From Pseudobdellovibrio exovorus JSS (lineage in GTDB: Bacteria; Bdellovibrionota; Bdellovibrionia; Bdellovibrionales; Bdellovibrionaceae): DNA of 64,000 nucleotides. Position 1 is the stretch's first letter, and every line of letters starts with the position of its first letter. Shown one piece after another: positions 45,155-54,113 of this stretch. A program made the position numbers and the translations under genes. A model generated the notes under the pieces. That model had not been told where the DNA came from and did not search any database. It saw only the letters and a program-made list of their open reading frames with translations. The DNA lies in NCBI RefSeq assembly GCF_000348725.1, contig NC_020813.1, forward strand, positions 2,022,248-2,086,247, written 5' to 3'.

Positions 45155-47128
45155 CTATTTCAAGATAATCGTCATTTGACGAGAATCATCTAAAAGCTGA
45201 CCTTGCTCTGGCTGCGTACTGTCGACACGGCCCGAACCGACAAACTTCACTTTGATATTCTCTGAAGAGGCAATACCTAAAACTTCACGCACCGTCAGGG
45301 CTCGCATATAAGGAGCTACTTTTGTTACTGAATTATTTAAAATCTCGTCCACACGTTCTCCACCCAAGCTGAGCTGTTTGTCTTCTTGCTCTTTATTCTT
45401 AGAGTTATGGCTTAATGTAGCTTTTGTAATTGTCGCTTCACTTAAAATTTCAGGATTCACACCACTTTTACGTACTGCATACGATGCGATTTTTGAAAAC
45501 AGCGGAGCTGCATTCATAGAACCATAATAACCATTTTTCTTCGGATGATCGATACCAACAAAGATCACATACTTCGGATCATTCGCAGGGATAAAGCCTG
45601 TGAAGCTACCGATATATCCGCCTTGCATGTAACCACGCCCAGTCGGTTTTACTTTTTGCGCAGTTCCTGTTTTGCCGCCGACAATATAGCCCGGAACACG
45701 TGCCGCGGTTCCTGTTCCATTTGCAGAGGTTACACCCGCTAACATCAATCGCATTTGCGCGGCTGTTTCAGGTGAAAGCACACGACGAATTTCTTGCGGA
45801 GATGTTTTAACCACTTCGCCTGTTTCCGCATCTGTCATGCTTTCTACGATATACGGGCGATTTAAAACTCCACCATTCGCAATAACCGCGTAGGCATTGG
45901 CCATCTGTAATGGTGTCACCGTGATCCCTTGACCAAAAGAGACATTGGCAATCAAGTGATCATTCCATGGCAATTTCACTGTGATTCCTTTTGCTTCGCC
46001 AGGTAAATCAACTCCCATACGCTCAGCAAAACCGAAGGACTTTAAACCAGACATCAATTTATCATCACCCATTTTCAGTGCAATTTTAGCTGTTCCCACA
46101 TTCGATGAGTACGCCAGAATTTCATTCACTGTTATAGTTCCACGGGCGTGACTGCTGTCCGCTTCACGGATCACACGCTTACCGATTTTGAAGTGACCAT
46201 TTTCACAGAAAATTTTCGTATTCGGTTTTACAAATTGCTTTTCGATAGCATCCGCAATCACTAGAGTTTTTAATGTACTACCTGGTTCAAAGGTATCTGT
46301 GATCGCACGATTACGGCGTGTAAACGAAGAGGCACTTCTTGGATTATTTGGATCATAGGACGGCAAGCTAGCTAAAGCGCGAATAGCCGATGTTTTAGCA
46401 TCCAAGACAACAACCCATCCACCAGCGGCTTCATGTTTACGAATCGTTTGAGCCATCTCGGCTTCAACGAAATACTGCAAATCCGAATCAATTGTCAGCT
46501 TAACCTCTTTACCCTGTGGATGCTCTGTAAAAAGTAATCCATCTTGTACAAGTGGACGTCCACGAGCATCACGTCGAGTGTTTACTTTTTTCTTTTCACC
46601 ACGAAGTTCTTTATCATAATGAAGTTCTAAGCCCTCAAGGGCTTGTCCTTCTTTACCTAAGAAGCCCAATGTCGAACCTAATAAGCTGTCATTGGGATAA
46701 ACACGCTTCCAATCTTCAACTAATCCTAAACCTTTGATTTTCAGCTCGCGAATTTCTTCGGCAGCTTCAGCACTGATCACGCGATCTAACCAAACAAAAC
46801 GTTTTTTACTGTCTTTGATCTTTGTCATAATCTCGCGTGGATTCTGACCTAGTAACTTGGACAACTTCTGAGAAACATCTTTTTTGTTTTTGATGATATG
46901 CGGATCAGCATAGAGCGAATAGGCCGGAGACGACATGGCCAACTCTTTACCATTCGTATCGTAAACAGTTCCTCTACGAGCCGGCAAAGTGACCACAGTT
47001 TGAAACTGACGATTCTGTAATGAGTTTAATTTATCGTGCGGTAGGAATTGTAAGTAAGCCGCACGGAATATCAACAAACTCCACAAGAAGCAGATGAAAA
47101 TAAAAACTGTTATAATTTTAGCTTTCAA
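45155..47128 (-). CDS. ftsI: Septal transpeptidase FtsI (PBP3) with PASTA domain
   Basis: D,D-transpeptidase that cross-links septal peptidoglycan, partner of FtsW. 657 residues: one membrane span (about 5-24), dimerisation domain (about 45-190), transpeptidase domain with active-site GSTLK (Ser284, Lys287), SSN (341-343) and KTGTA (486-490). The last 50 residues resemble a PASTA domain (about 605-657), found in Gram-positive-type PBPs but absent from E. coli FtsI. Start overlaps the ftsL stop as ATGA. Confidence 0.94.
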   Translation of the reverse strand: MKAKIITVFIFICFLWSLLIFRAAYLQFLPHDKLNSLQNRQFQTVVTLPARRGTVYDTNGKELAMSSPAYSLYADPHIIKNKKDVSQKLSKLLGQNPREIMTKIKDSKKRFVWLDRVISAEAAEEIRELKIKGLGLVEDWKRVYPNDSLLGSTLGFLGKEGQALEGLELHYDKELRGEKKKVNTRRDARGRPLVQDGLLFTEHPQGKEVKLTIDSDLQYFVEAEMAQTIRKHEAAGGWVVVLDAKTSAIRALASLPSYDPNNPRSASSFTRRNRAITDTFEPGSTLKTLVIADAIEKQFVKPNTKIFCENGHFKIGKRVIREADSSHARGTITVNEILAYSSNVGTAKIALKMGDDKLMSGLKSFGFAERMGVDLPGEAKGITVKLPWNDHLIANVSFGQGITVTPLQMANAYAVIANGGVLNRPYIVESMTDAETGEVVKTSPQEIRRVLSPETAAQMRLMLAGVTSANGTGTAARVPGYIVGGKTGTAQKVKPTGRGYMQGGYIGSFTGFIPANDPKYVIFVGIDHPKKNGYYGSMNAAPLFSKIASYAVRKSGVNPEILSEATITKATLSHNSKNKEQEDKQLSLGGERVDEILNNSVTKVAPYMRALTVREVLGIASSENIKVKFVGSGRVDSTQPEQGQLLDDSRQMTIILK

Positions 47129-47448
47129 TTCGAATTCCTTGCCGTACTAGTTGAAGCTTTCACTGTCTCTGCTGATGTTAAGTGAATGATCTGAGACGCC
47201 GTCACACGTTTAAGCGTCAGCTTGTGAGTCGCTACATTTTCTAACAACTGCGGGCGAGTCATTTTTGCCAACAGAATTTCTTTCTGCTTTTGGCTTTCTG
47301 TCGCTTTTTTATGTTCTTGAGTGAGTTTTAGAACGGCATAAGATAGGCGTCGCTCTTCCATCTTAACAAAGACCAATCCTAGCAAGGTGGTCGTAATAAA
47401 TAACATACTTAAAAAAGGTTTTAGCTGTCGTATCTCGCTGGAGTTCAT
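47125..47448 (-). CDS. ftsL: FtsL-like cell division protein
   Basis: A small bitopic protein of 107 residues from the ATG at 47448, which has AGAGGT upstream; an ATG at 47466 is alternative. One membrane span (about 12-30) is followed by a short periplasmic helix with coiled-coil heptads (MEERRLSYAVLKLTQEHKKA), the FtsL layout. The call rests on topology and position between rsmH and ftsI rather than sequence identity, since FtsL diverges strongly. Confidence 0.8.
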   Translation of the reverse strand: MNSSEIRQLKPFLSMLFITTTLLGLVFVKMEERRLSYAVLKLTQEHKKATESQKQKEILLAKMTRPQLLENVATHKLTLKRVTASQIIHLTSAETVKASTSTARNSN

Positions 47449-47486
47449 CCTGACCTCTTTCGTCATCCAGAGTCATCCTGACTCTG

Positions 47487-48428
47487 TCAGTTGGGCTTAT
47501 TCAGTTGCGCCCGTCGTAATGCAAACTTGTCTGGTTTTTCTGGAGGTTTTCCCTTCTGAAAAATTCGCAATTTCGCACTGCGCGCTCTTACGTTCATTCT
47601 ACATTCTTCTTCCGTAGGAACAATAACTTTTTTATTTACTAGAAAACCCTCTTCTGAATCTTTGAAAATGTTTTTTACGATGCGATCTTCAAGCGAGTGA
47701 AATGTGATCACGGATATACGACCTTTGTCGCGCATTTTTTGCATCAATAAAGGCAAAACATTCTCGATCACCTCAAGTTCACGATTTACAACTAGACGTA
47801 GAGCCATAAAATATTGAGTCGCCGGATGAAAACCTTTCTTTTTCCAGCCATCTACTCGTTCGATTAAACCCGCCAACTGCAAAGTTGTCGTAAATGGTTT
47901 TTCCACACGATCATTCACAATGGCACGTACTACTCGCGCGGGGTTTTGGATTTCTCCGTATTTGTGAAAAATCTGAATCAGATCTTCAGGTTCATAAGTA
48001 TTCACAATTTCAGCAGCATTCAATGTGTCCTGCTGATTCATACGCATATCCAATGGACCATCTTTGTTAAAACTAAATCCGCGATCGGCTTCATCTAATT
48101 GAGGCGAACTCACACCTAAATCCAACAGCACCATATCAAATTGAATGCTCGCATCGCTGTGCTGAGTGAACTCATAGAAATTTTGATGAAATACACGAAC
48201 TTTTCCAGATTCAATTTCGTTTTTCCATTCCGTATTAGCCTGTGCAATCGCGGCTAAATCTTGATCTGTAATGTACGAAAGCTCAGGTGAAAATTTTTGC
48301 TGAATCGCTCGAAAATGGCCACCGCGCCCGAAGGTCCCATCAAAATAAATAAGATCCGTACGCTCTTCGAATATCGAATATGAGTCGACAACTTCATTTA
48401 ATAAAACAGGCTTATGCAATTGACTCAA
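47487..48428 (-). CDS. rsmH: 16S rRNA (cytosine1402-N4)-methyltransferase RsmH
   Basis: Methylates C1402 of 16S rRNA using S-adenosylmethionine. 313 residues with DGTFGRGGHFRAI (SAM loop), LLDLGVSSPQLDEADRGFSF and ISVITFHSLEDRIVK. It opens the dcw cluster, as usual, but mraZ is missing upstream and a divergent zinc-ribbon gene takes that place. Confidence 0.96.
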   Translation of the reverse strand: MSQLHKPVLLNEVVDSYSIFEERTDLIYFDGTFGRGGHFRAIQQKFSPELSYITDQDLAAIAQANTEWKNEIESGKVRVFHQNFYEFTQHSDASIQFDMVLLDLGVSSPQLDEADRGFSFNKDGPLDMRMNQQDTLNAAEIVNTYEPEDLIQIFHKYGEIQNPARVVRAIVNDRVEKPFTTTLQLAGLIERVDGWKKKGFHPATQYFMALRLVVNRELEVIENVLPLLMQKMRDKGRISVITFHSLEDRIVKNIFKDSEEGFLVNKKVIVPTEEECRMNVRARSAKLRIFQKGKPPEKPDKFALRRAQLNKPN

Positions 48429-48469
48429 AATTATACCCCGACCAATGTCCCATAATAATTTTCGTTAAT

Positions 48470-48498
48470 TTGTGCGTCAAGATAGAATAAACTATTCT
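48470..48498 (+). promoter_or_regulatory. Predicted sigma70-type promoter with a palindrome
   Basis: TTGTGC (48470-48475), a 17-base spacer and TATTCT (48493-48498) ahead of the zinc-ribbon gene, whose ATG is at 48519 with AGGA upstream. The -10 box is half of the perfect palindrome AGAATA-AAC-TATTCT (48484-48498), so an operator is possible. Confidence 0.45.
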
Positions 48499-48518
48499 AA
48501 GTACAGGAAAACATTAAG

Positions 48519-49580
48519 ATGCTTATCAACTGTCCTCGCTGTGGATTTTCACAACCGAAAGATCAATATTGCGCTCAATGTGGCGTTGATATGCAATCCT
48601 ATAAACCAAAAACTCCGCCCCTGTATCAAAGACTCATCGGAAATGCAGGCGTTCAAATCGGAGCCCTCATTGTCGCCGCCCTTGTTATTGGCAATTCGAT
48701 TATCAAAAAACAAGAGCCAAAAAACTGGACCTCCTCGTCGTCACCTTCTGCAAGCGACAGCCGCAGTTCTTTGGCTGACGAATCACAGGGAACAGGTGCT
48801 AACGCTTCTGCCGATGCATCAGAGGACACACAAGAGTTCAGTTCGTCATCTCAGGCCCAACAGTTGAACAACTTACAAAACCAAGAAATTCGCTTAAGAC
48901 GTTTTGAAGCTCTGAATCCCAATACTGGAGCTGCAGCCAGTGGAGCTAACGGAGCCAATGGAACTACCAATGGTGCCGCCAATAGCGCAACAGGAACTTC
49001 CGTTACTGGCTCCGTAGACAATTCTGCAGCGACACCTGAAGAGACCACGACACCCACTGGTCTACGCGTCTTCCAAGTGACCTATGCTGAAGTGACCCAC
49101 GAAGTTCTAACCCGTTGGATAGCGAATAGCTCGGCTCTGGGTTTTTATCAAAGCTTACCTCAGTACTCGGCAGGAATTTTGACAAACTTTCAGAGTAAAA
49201 AAGCCGAACTCAAACAGAGCCTGAATAGTTTTGACCTGCGCCTAGCGGCGGGCAGCGCCAGCTCGAATGTCTCGGGAACAATGACAGATGATGGCGCACA
49301 ACTGATTGGCCTCATCACGAGCATTGAGTTCCGCTCGAGCGAAAACAACACTGTGTCAGGCAGCCTGAGTGTCACCAAGAATATGGGACAGACGAACGAA
49401 AACTACCCCGCAGAATTTCATCTGCCAAAGGGAGCCTCTTTTTTTATTATTGGAGCCTTACGCCCTACCGACTTTGCTGATGAAAAAAGTACACTTTATA
49501 TGCCCCCTTTCCAGATTTTCAAATCGCCTGAATTTACATCAGGAAAGACTGAGTTCGTCATTATTGTCGAACCGCAATAA
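48519..49580 (+). CDS. Zinc-ribbon membrane protein of unknown function
   Basis: A protein of 353 residues. An N-terminal zinc ribbon (CPRCG at 5-9 and CAQCG at 18-22), one membrane span (about 45-62), then a long low-complexity region rich in Ser, Ala, Gly and Asn (about 72-185, with SGANGANGTTNGAANSATG) and a C-terminal beta-rich domain (about 190-350). The ribbon would lie in the cytosol and the C-terminal domain outside. No family recognised beyond the ribbon. Divergent from rsmH. Confidence 0.78.
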   Translation: MLINCPRCGFSQPKDQYCAQCGVDMQSYKPKTPPLYQRLIGNAGVQIGALIVAALVIGNSIIKKQEPKNWTSSSSPSASDSRSSLADESQGTGANASADASEDTQEFSSSSQAQQLNNLQNQEIRLRRFEALNPNTGAAASGANGANGTTNGAANSATGTSVTGSVDNSAATPEETTTPTGLRVFQVTYAEVTHEVLTRWIANSSALGFYQSLPQYSAGILTNFQSKKAELKQSLNSFDLRLAAGSASSNVSGTMTDDGAQLIGLITSIEFRSSENNTVSGSLSVTKNMGQTNENYPAEFHLPKGASFFIIGALRPTDFADEKSTLYMPPFQIFKSPEFTSGKTEFVIIVEPQ

Positions 49581-49704
49581 ATACTAGCCTCCTAACAAAA
49601 AACAAACAGACAAAAAGGCTTGAAACGCAAACAATTCTAGCCTCAACCGAGGCGATGATGTAAGTTATTGCCATATATATCCCTTTGCATGAGGAGCAGA
49701 TGCT

Positions 49705-50241
49705 ATGAACGCGAAAAATCTAGAATTAAAAACTTATATCTCGGAAGAAAAATTAGCTGCAAAAGTAGCTGAAATCGGTAAAGCCCTAACTGAAAAGTTC
49801 AAAGGCAAAAAAGTAACGGCGGTTTGTGTTCTTAAAGGTTCTTTCATGTTTTACTCTGATTTAATTCGTCAAATTGACACTGACATCACATGTGAGTTTT
49901 TCGGTGTTTCTAGCTACCACGGCGGAACAACTTCTTCTGGAGAAGTAAAAGTGACTCTAGATCTTTCGACTCCGATTGAAGGACAGCATGTTGTTTTAGT
50001 TGAAGATATCGTAGATACAGGTATCACGATGAACTACTTAAAAAATGCCATCGAATCACGTAAACCAGCATCACTAACAACTGTCGCTTTACTTGAAAAA
50101 CCAGATGCTCTTAAGGTTCCATGCAAATTGGATCACGTTGGATTTCAAATCACGAATGAATTTGTTGTGGGCTACGGCTTAGACTATGATGGATACTTCC
50201 GTAACTTACCTTACATCGCTCAGGTTCAAAACTTTCAATAA
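49705..50241 (+). CDS. hpt: Hypoxanthine phosphoribosyltransferase
   Basis: Purine salvage: converts hypoxanthine and guanine to IMP and GMP with PRPP. The 178-residue length is normal. The PRPP motif VVLVEDIVDTGITM is present at about 95-108, and the N-terminal VCVLKGSFMFYSDLIRQI and SSYHGGTTS segments are typical of the family. GAGGAGC lies ahead of the ATG. A tandem terminator follows. Confidence 0.93.
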   Translation: MNAKNLELKTYISEEKLAAKVAEIGKALTEKFKGKKVTAVCVLKGSFMFYSDLIRQIDTDITCEFFGVSSYHGGTTSSGEVKVTLDLSTPIEGQHVVLVEDIVDTGITMNYLKNAIESRKPASLTTVALLEKPDALKVPCKLDHVGFQITNEFVVGYGLDYDGYFRNLPYIAQVQNFQ

Positions 50242-50294
50242 ATCGCAGTTTATAGATTGAGTTCACCGGTTTCATAGACTGGTTTATTTCACAT

Positions 50295-50375
50295 AAGGGG
50301 GCCATAGCCCCCTTTGTTTTTTCCTCAGTATCGTTTTTTAGCTTATTTATTGTGCATGCAATCAATAATTTTTTT
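50295..50375 (+). terminator. Tandem terminator after hpt
   Basis: The first element pairs AAGGGGGC (50295-50302) with GCCCCCTT (50307-50314), a 4-base loop, followed by TGTTTTTT. A second, weaker structure (TTATTG/CAATAA, 50347-50368) is followed by seven T. Together they end the hpt transcript. The rest of the 239-base gap to thyA contains a further inverted repeat (CTCTTTT at 50403 with AAAAGAG at 50423). Confidence 0.8.
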
Positions 50376-50480
50376 AGAGAGTCCGCACAAGACCTCGACA
50401 AACTCTTTTGTTAAGCGACAATAAAAGAGCCCCTGAGTGTGAAAACAGTACGAGGCGTTTAGACAGAGGGAAGATCACTC

Positions 50481-51275
50481 ATGAAACAGTATCACGAATT
50501 ACTTCAATATGTTTTAGCTAATGGCACACAGAAAGCCGACCGCACAGGAACCGGCACTGTGAGCGTGTTTGGCTATCAAATGCGTTTCAACTTAGAAGAG
50601 GGGTTTCCTCTTCTAACAACTAAAAAGCTTCACACCCGTTCTATTTTTCATGAGCTATTATGGTTCCTTAAAGGTGAAACCAACATTCAGTATTTAAAGG
50701 AAAATAAAGTTTCCATCTGGGATGAGTGGGCGGATGAGCAAGGAAATTTAGGCCCTGTCTACGGAAAGCAATGGAGATCATGGGAAACTGCCGACGGAAA
50801 AACAGTAGACCAAATTTCCAATGTCATTCAACAAATCAAATCGAACCCTGATTCTCGTCGTCACCTTGTGATCGCATTTAATCCGGGTGAAATTGATAAA
50901 ATGGCTTTACCGCCCTGCCATGCTTTCTTTCAGTTTTATGTGGCGAATGGAAAGCTCTCGTGCCAGCTTTATCAAAGAAGTGCTGACATCTTTTTAGGAG
51001 TTCCTTTTAATATCGCCAGCTATGCTTTACTGACTCACATGGTGGCTCAGGCGTGTGATCTAAAAGTCGGTGAATTTGTGCATACGATGGGTGATGCTCA
51101 CATTTACTTAAATCATATGGATCAAGTGAAGCTTTTATTGTCGCGTGATTTGCGTCCATTGCCTCAGTTGAAACTGAACCCCGCGATCAAAGATATCTTC
51201 GCCTTCAATTACGAAGATATTGAGATCGTAGGCTACGATCCACACCCTGCCATCAAAGCTGAGGTTGCCGTTTGA
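50481..51275 (+). CDS. thyA: Thymidylate synthase
   Basis: Makes dTMP from dUMP using methylene-tetrahydrofolate. 264 residues, the standard length. Recognised by [17 protein letters not shown], the active-site Cys in [30 protein letters not shown] and HIYLNHMDQ. The stop overlaps the folA start as TTGA, so the two enzymes of the dTMP cycle are translationally coupled. Confidence 0.97.
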   Translation: MKQYHELLQYVLANGTQKADRTGTGTVSVFGYQMRFNLEEGFPLLTTKKLHTRSIFHELLWFLKGETNIQYLKENKVSIWDEWADEQGNLGPVYGKQWRSWETADGKTVDQISNVIQQIKSNPDSRRHLVIAFNPGEIDKMALPPCHAFFQFYVANGKLSCQLYQRSADIFLGVPFNIASYALLTHMVAQACDLKVGEFVHTMGDAHIYLNHMDQVKLLLSRDLRPLPQLKLNPAIKDIFAFNYEDIEIVGYDPHPAIKAEVAV

Positions 51276-51781
51276 TCTTATCCCACATTGTCGCAGTCAG
51301 TGAAAATGAGGTGATTGGCAAAGATAATACTTTGCTATGGCATATCTCAGAAGATCTGGCTTACTTTAAGAAAAGAACTACGGGAAAGATTTTAATCATG
51401 GGCCGTAAGACCTATGAATCGTTTAAGAAACCTTTGCCTCAGCGATTTCATATTGTTATTTCAAGATCGTTCAAAGAATCTGATATTCCCAATGTTAAAT
51501 TCGTCACGTCTTTATCAGAAGCTTATGCCTATGCAGAAAAACTGACTCTGACAGAAGAGTGGCCCGAAGAAGTGATGATCATTGGTGGCGGAGAAATCTA
51601 CAAGCAAAGCCTACCCGACGTCGATTTTATCTATATCACCCGCATCCCTGGAGTCTATGAAGGGGATACGTTTTACTCTTTAAAAATTCCTTCCGAATTT
51701 ATGATTGCCTATAGCCAATTCAGCGAGGCTACACCGGGTTTACGCTACGAAATTTGGTCTAAGGCGCAGCAGGATAGCTAA
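51272..51781 (+). CDS. folA: Dihydrofolate reductase
   Basis: Regenerates tetrahydrofolate with NADPH. 169 residues. Motifs [20 protein letters not shown] (Met20-type loop and the folate Asp/Glu region) and [10 protein letters not shown], then [13 protein letters not shown]. The start is TTG, overlapping the thyA stop. The thyA-folA pair supplies dTMP and recycles the folate product. Confidence 0.95.
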   Translation: MILSHIVAVSENEVIGKDNTLLWHISEDLAYFKKRTTGKILIMGRKTYESFKKPLPQRFHIVISRSFKESDIPNVKFVTSLSEAYAYAEKLTLTEEWPEEVMIIGGGEIYKQSLPDVDFIYITRIPGVYEGDTFYSLKIPSEFMIAYSQFSEATPGLRYEIWSKAQQDS

Positions 51782-51823
51782 TACAGTATTTAGTTTTTAC
51801 CTAAAAAATCCGATAAGAGGCGC

Positions 51824-52126
51824 ATGAACAAACCATCTCTAGTCGCCCAGCGCTTTCAAACCCAGGAACCAGCCCGTGTTGAGGTTTATGGTAAAACCGA
51901 GGCCTTCCTTTGCAAAATGAGCAACCTGTCGACCAGCGGAGCCCTTTTAGAAGTTCTGAGTTCTGAAAATATGCCTGAGGTGGGAGACCTGATCTGCGTC
52001 ACCATTAGCTTGCGTCATATCAATAAAACCCATGTCCTTAACGGAGAAGTGATCTGGCGCAAAAACCAGAACATGGGAGTCGCTTTTATTAACCATAAGG
52101 CCCTACTACAAAAATTGACGGGCTAG
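51824..52126 (+). CDS. PilZ-domain protein
   Basis: A protein of 100 residues that is almost entirely one PilZ domain. The second c-di-GMP motif, N.S..G, is present as NLSTSGALLE, and the strand order VGDLICVTISL, GEVIWRKNQNMGVAF fits the fold. The first motif RxxxR is not clearly present (QRFQTQEPAR), so c-di-GMP binding is doubtful. Monocistronic; the folA gene ends 42 bases upstream. Confidence 0.8.
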   Translation: MNKPSLVAQRFQTQEPARVEVYGKTEAFLCKMSNLSTSGALLEVLSSENMPEVGDLICVTISLRHINKTHVLNGEVIWRKNQNMGVAFINHKALLQKLTG

Positions 52127-52140
52127 CCAATTGACCTAAG

Positions 52141-52220
52141 TCCTGTTTCTTCCTAAGCTGTTACCGATATCCCGCCCCAGTTCGGTACGGGTAACAAATT
52201 AATTCTAAGGACAGGAAATT
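52141..52220 (+). promoter_or_regulatory. Structured leader of the carboxypeptidase gene
   Basis: Two nested pairings: TCCTGT (52141-52146) with ACAGGA (52211-52216), and GTTACC (52160-52165) with GGTAAC (52190-52195). The outer pairing covers the ribosome-binding site AGGACAGGA ahead of the ATG at 52221, so the leader could mask it. Structure is predicted by eye only. Confidence 0.4.
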
Positions 52221-53489
52221 ATGAAAAACTCAAAACTCTCACGAGTGTCTATTTGGGCTGTTGCACTACTTGCAGTGTTCGCCATTTCTTCAGGACAACA
52301 AGCGCAGTCAACAGACACGCAATACTATTGGATGAAGGTTGCCGCTCAAGATAAGTTTCAACGTTCAGTTATTGCCAGCACAGGTGCTGCGATCGAAATC
52401 GTACAAGATGATTATGTTATCGCTTATGGTAACGACACTGAATTAGCTAAAATCCAAAAATTAGGTTGGTTGTTAGCGTCTTCAAATTTAGCACACGAAG
52501 TACGTCCTTTAGACTTTCCAGAAAAAGATTCTGCTTACCATAACTATGATGAGTTAACAGCAGCACTTCGCGAGCTAGCTCAAAACAATTCTGACATCGT
52601 GACAATGTCTTCAATCGCGCGTACGCAAGAAGGCCGTGATATCTGGTCAATTCGTATTACGTCAGATAGCGCAACAGCAGCTAACAAACCTGGTTCTATC
52701 TTTATGGGTGGACACCATGCTCGCGAACATCTTTCAGTTGAAATGCCTTTGATGTTAGCGCAATACCTTGTCACTCAATACAGAAACGGCAACCCAAGAG
52801 TTGTGAGTTTGATTCAATCACGTGATATCCACATCATCCCTGCTGTGAATCCAGATGGATTAGAATTCGATATCAAAGATGGTTCATATAAAATGTGGAG
52901 AAAAAATAGAACTCGTAATGCGAATGGCACTTATGGTGTCGACCTTAATCGTAACTACGGTTACCAATGGGGCGGTCAGGGTGCTTCTAGCAGCCCATCA
53001 AGCGACACGTATCGCGGAACAGCTCCGTTCTCTGAAATCGAAACACAGGCTATTCGTAACTATGTGGAAGCAAATACAAACATCACTGTTTTACTTTCAG
53101 TTCACAGCTTCTCGAAGTTGATCTTGTACCCATGGGGCTTCACTTATTCAGCTATCGAAACAGGTGCAGACAAATTAGTTCACCAAACTATGGCGCGCAA
53201 AATGGCTGAATGGAATGGATATGCTCCTCAACAAAGTTCAGAGCTTTACGTTTCAAGTGGTGACACAACAGACTGGTCATACGGCGTTCATAAAATTATC
53301 TCGTTCACATTTGAACTTGATCCAGCTAACAACGGCTTTGGCGGCGGCGGCTTCTATCCAGGTGCTGGTGTGATCCAACCGGTATTCCAAAAAAATATCG
53401 AGCCATTCCTTTACTTAATTGATTACTCAGATAACCCATACCGTGCTATCAACGTGGGTATCGGTCCTATCGGCCCTTCTGATATCTAA
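52221..53489 (+). CDS. Secreted M14 zinc carboxypeptidase
   Basis: A protein of 422 residues with a signal peptide (about 1-29), then a propeptide-like region (about 30-110) and the M14 catalytic domain. Zinc ligands GGHHAREHLSVE (His and Glu) and the later SVHSFSK (His); substrate-binding NPDGLEFD and RKNRT; catalytic Glu in FTFELDP. Resembles carboxypeptidase T/A. Exported, so it would trim C-terminal residues from external or prey peptides. The C-terminus is short, with no added domain. Confidence 0.92.
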   Translation: MKNSKLSRVSIWAVALLAVFAISSGQQAQSTDTQYYWMKVAAQDKFQRSVIASTGAAIEIVQDDYVIAYGNDTELAKIQKLGWLLASSNLAHEVRPLDFPEKDSAYHNYDELTAALRELAQNNSDIVTMSSIARTQEGRDIWSIRITSDSATAANKPGSIFMGGHHAREHLSVEMPLMLAQYLVTQYRNGNPRVVSLIQSRDIHIIPAVNPDGLEFDIKDGSYKMWRKNRTRNANGTYGVDLNRNYGYQWGGQGASSSPSSDTYRGTAPFSEIETQAIRNYVEANTNITVLLSVHSFSKLILYPWGFTYSAIETGADKLVHQTMARKMAEWNGYAPQQSSELYVSSGDTTDWSYGVHKIISFTFELDPANNGFGGGGFYPGAGVIQPVFQKNIEPFLYLIDYSDNPYRAINVGIGPIGPSDI

Positions 53490-53499
53490 TAACAGCTGA

Positions 53500-53538
53500 G
53501 GGTGTCACCTGTCTCAAAGTTAGACAGGTCGACATCCC
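53500..53538 (+). terminator. Hairpin after the carboxypeptidase gene
   Basis: ACCTGTCT (53507-53514) pairs with AGACAGGT (53522-53529) over a 7-base loop, with the stem extending outward with bulges (53500-53506 with 53531-53538). It starts about 11 bases after the stop. There is no clear U-run, so termination is plausible but not certain. Confidence 0.5.
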
Positions 53539-53594
53539 TATAAACCACCTGATTCTTCTATAAAATTGGCGAAGTTCTTGAATATCAGCACCAC

Positions 53595-54095
53595 GTGAAC
53601 TTCCTTCGACTTTTTACTCTTATTTATTTCAGTACGTTTTTGATGGCCACTTCACCTGTGGTTAACACCTCTGCCGTTTCCCCGCAGAACGATTCTTTAG
53701 GGACTTGCCTCAGTCAGAATATCAGTCGGAACCAGCATCGCCTTGATAAAGAAGATAATGCCCGCCAGTGTTTTGAAGCCAATAAAGAGCAGCTTTCAAA
53801 ACAAGCCTGCTACCATTACCTACGAAAAGTCATCGAGCCTTTGGATTCTATCCGTCTATCGAACGACCTACGCACACTTTGCTTTTACGAGGCCTTACCT
53901 CTGCCAACGACAATTGAAGCTTGCCTAAGCGAAACGAAGCGCTTTGAAAATGCGAGCGCCCATGATGAAGCTGTCTTCTATTGCTACCAACAGTTCCAGA
54001 ATCAAATCGATCAGAAGACCTGTCTGAAAACCGCAAAGCTTTTGATTTTTCCTCAAAAAGAAAACTATCTGACTCAACATTGTCTGAGTAAATAA
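53595..54095 (+). CDS. Secreted protein with duplicated four-Cys repeats
   Basis: A protein of 166 residues with a signal peptide (about 1-20). Eight Cys occur in two sets of four: residues 38, 59, 72, 96 and 110, 130, 143, 163. The spacings (21, 13, 24 and 20, 13, 20) indicate a tandem duplication, probably with two disulfides per repeat. No family recognised. GTG start without an evident ribosome-binding site, which lowers confidence in the exact start. Confidence 0.65.
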   Translation: MNFLRLFTLIYFSTFLMATSPVVNTSAVSPQNDSLGTCLSQNISRNQHRLDKEDNARQCFEANKEQLSKQACYHYLRKVIEPLDSIRLSNDLRTLCFYEALPLPTTIEACLSETKRFENASAHDEAVFYCYQQFQNQIDQKTCLKTAKLLIFPQKENYLTQHCLSK

Positions 54096-54113
54096 AGTGA
54101 CAAATACAGTGAC

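Noticed and set aside
49640-49653. Terminator or control hairpin before hpt
   Set aside because: GCCTC/GAGGC pairs over 4 bases but has no U-run and no upstream plus-strand gene close enough to need it as a terminator.
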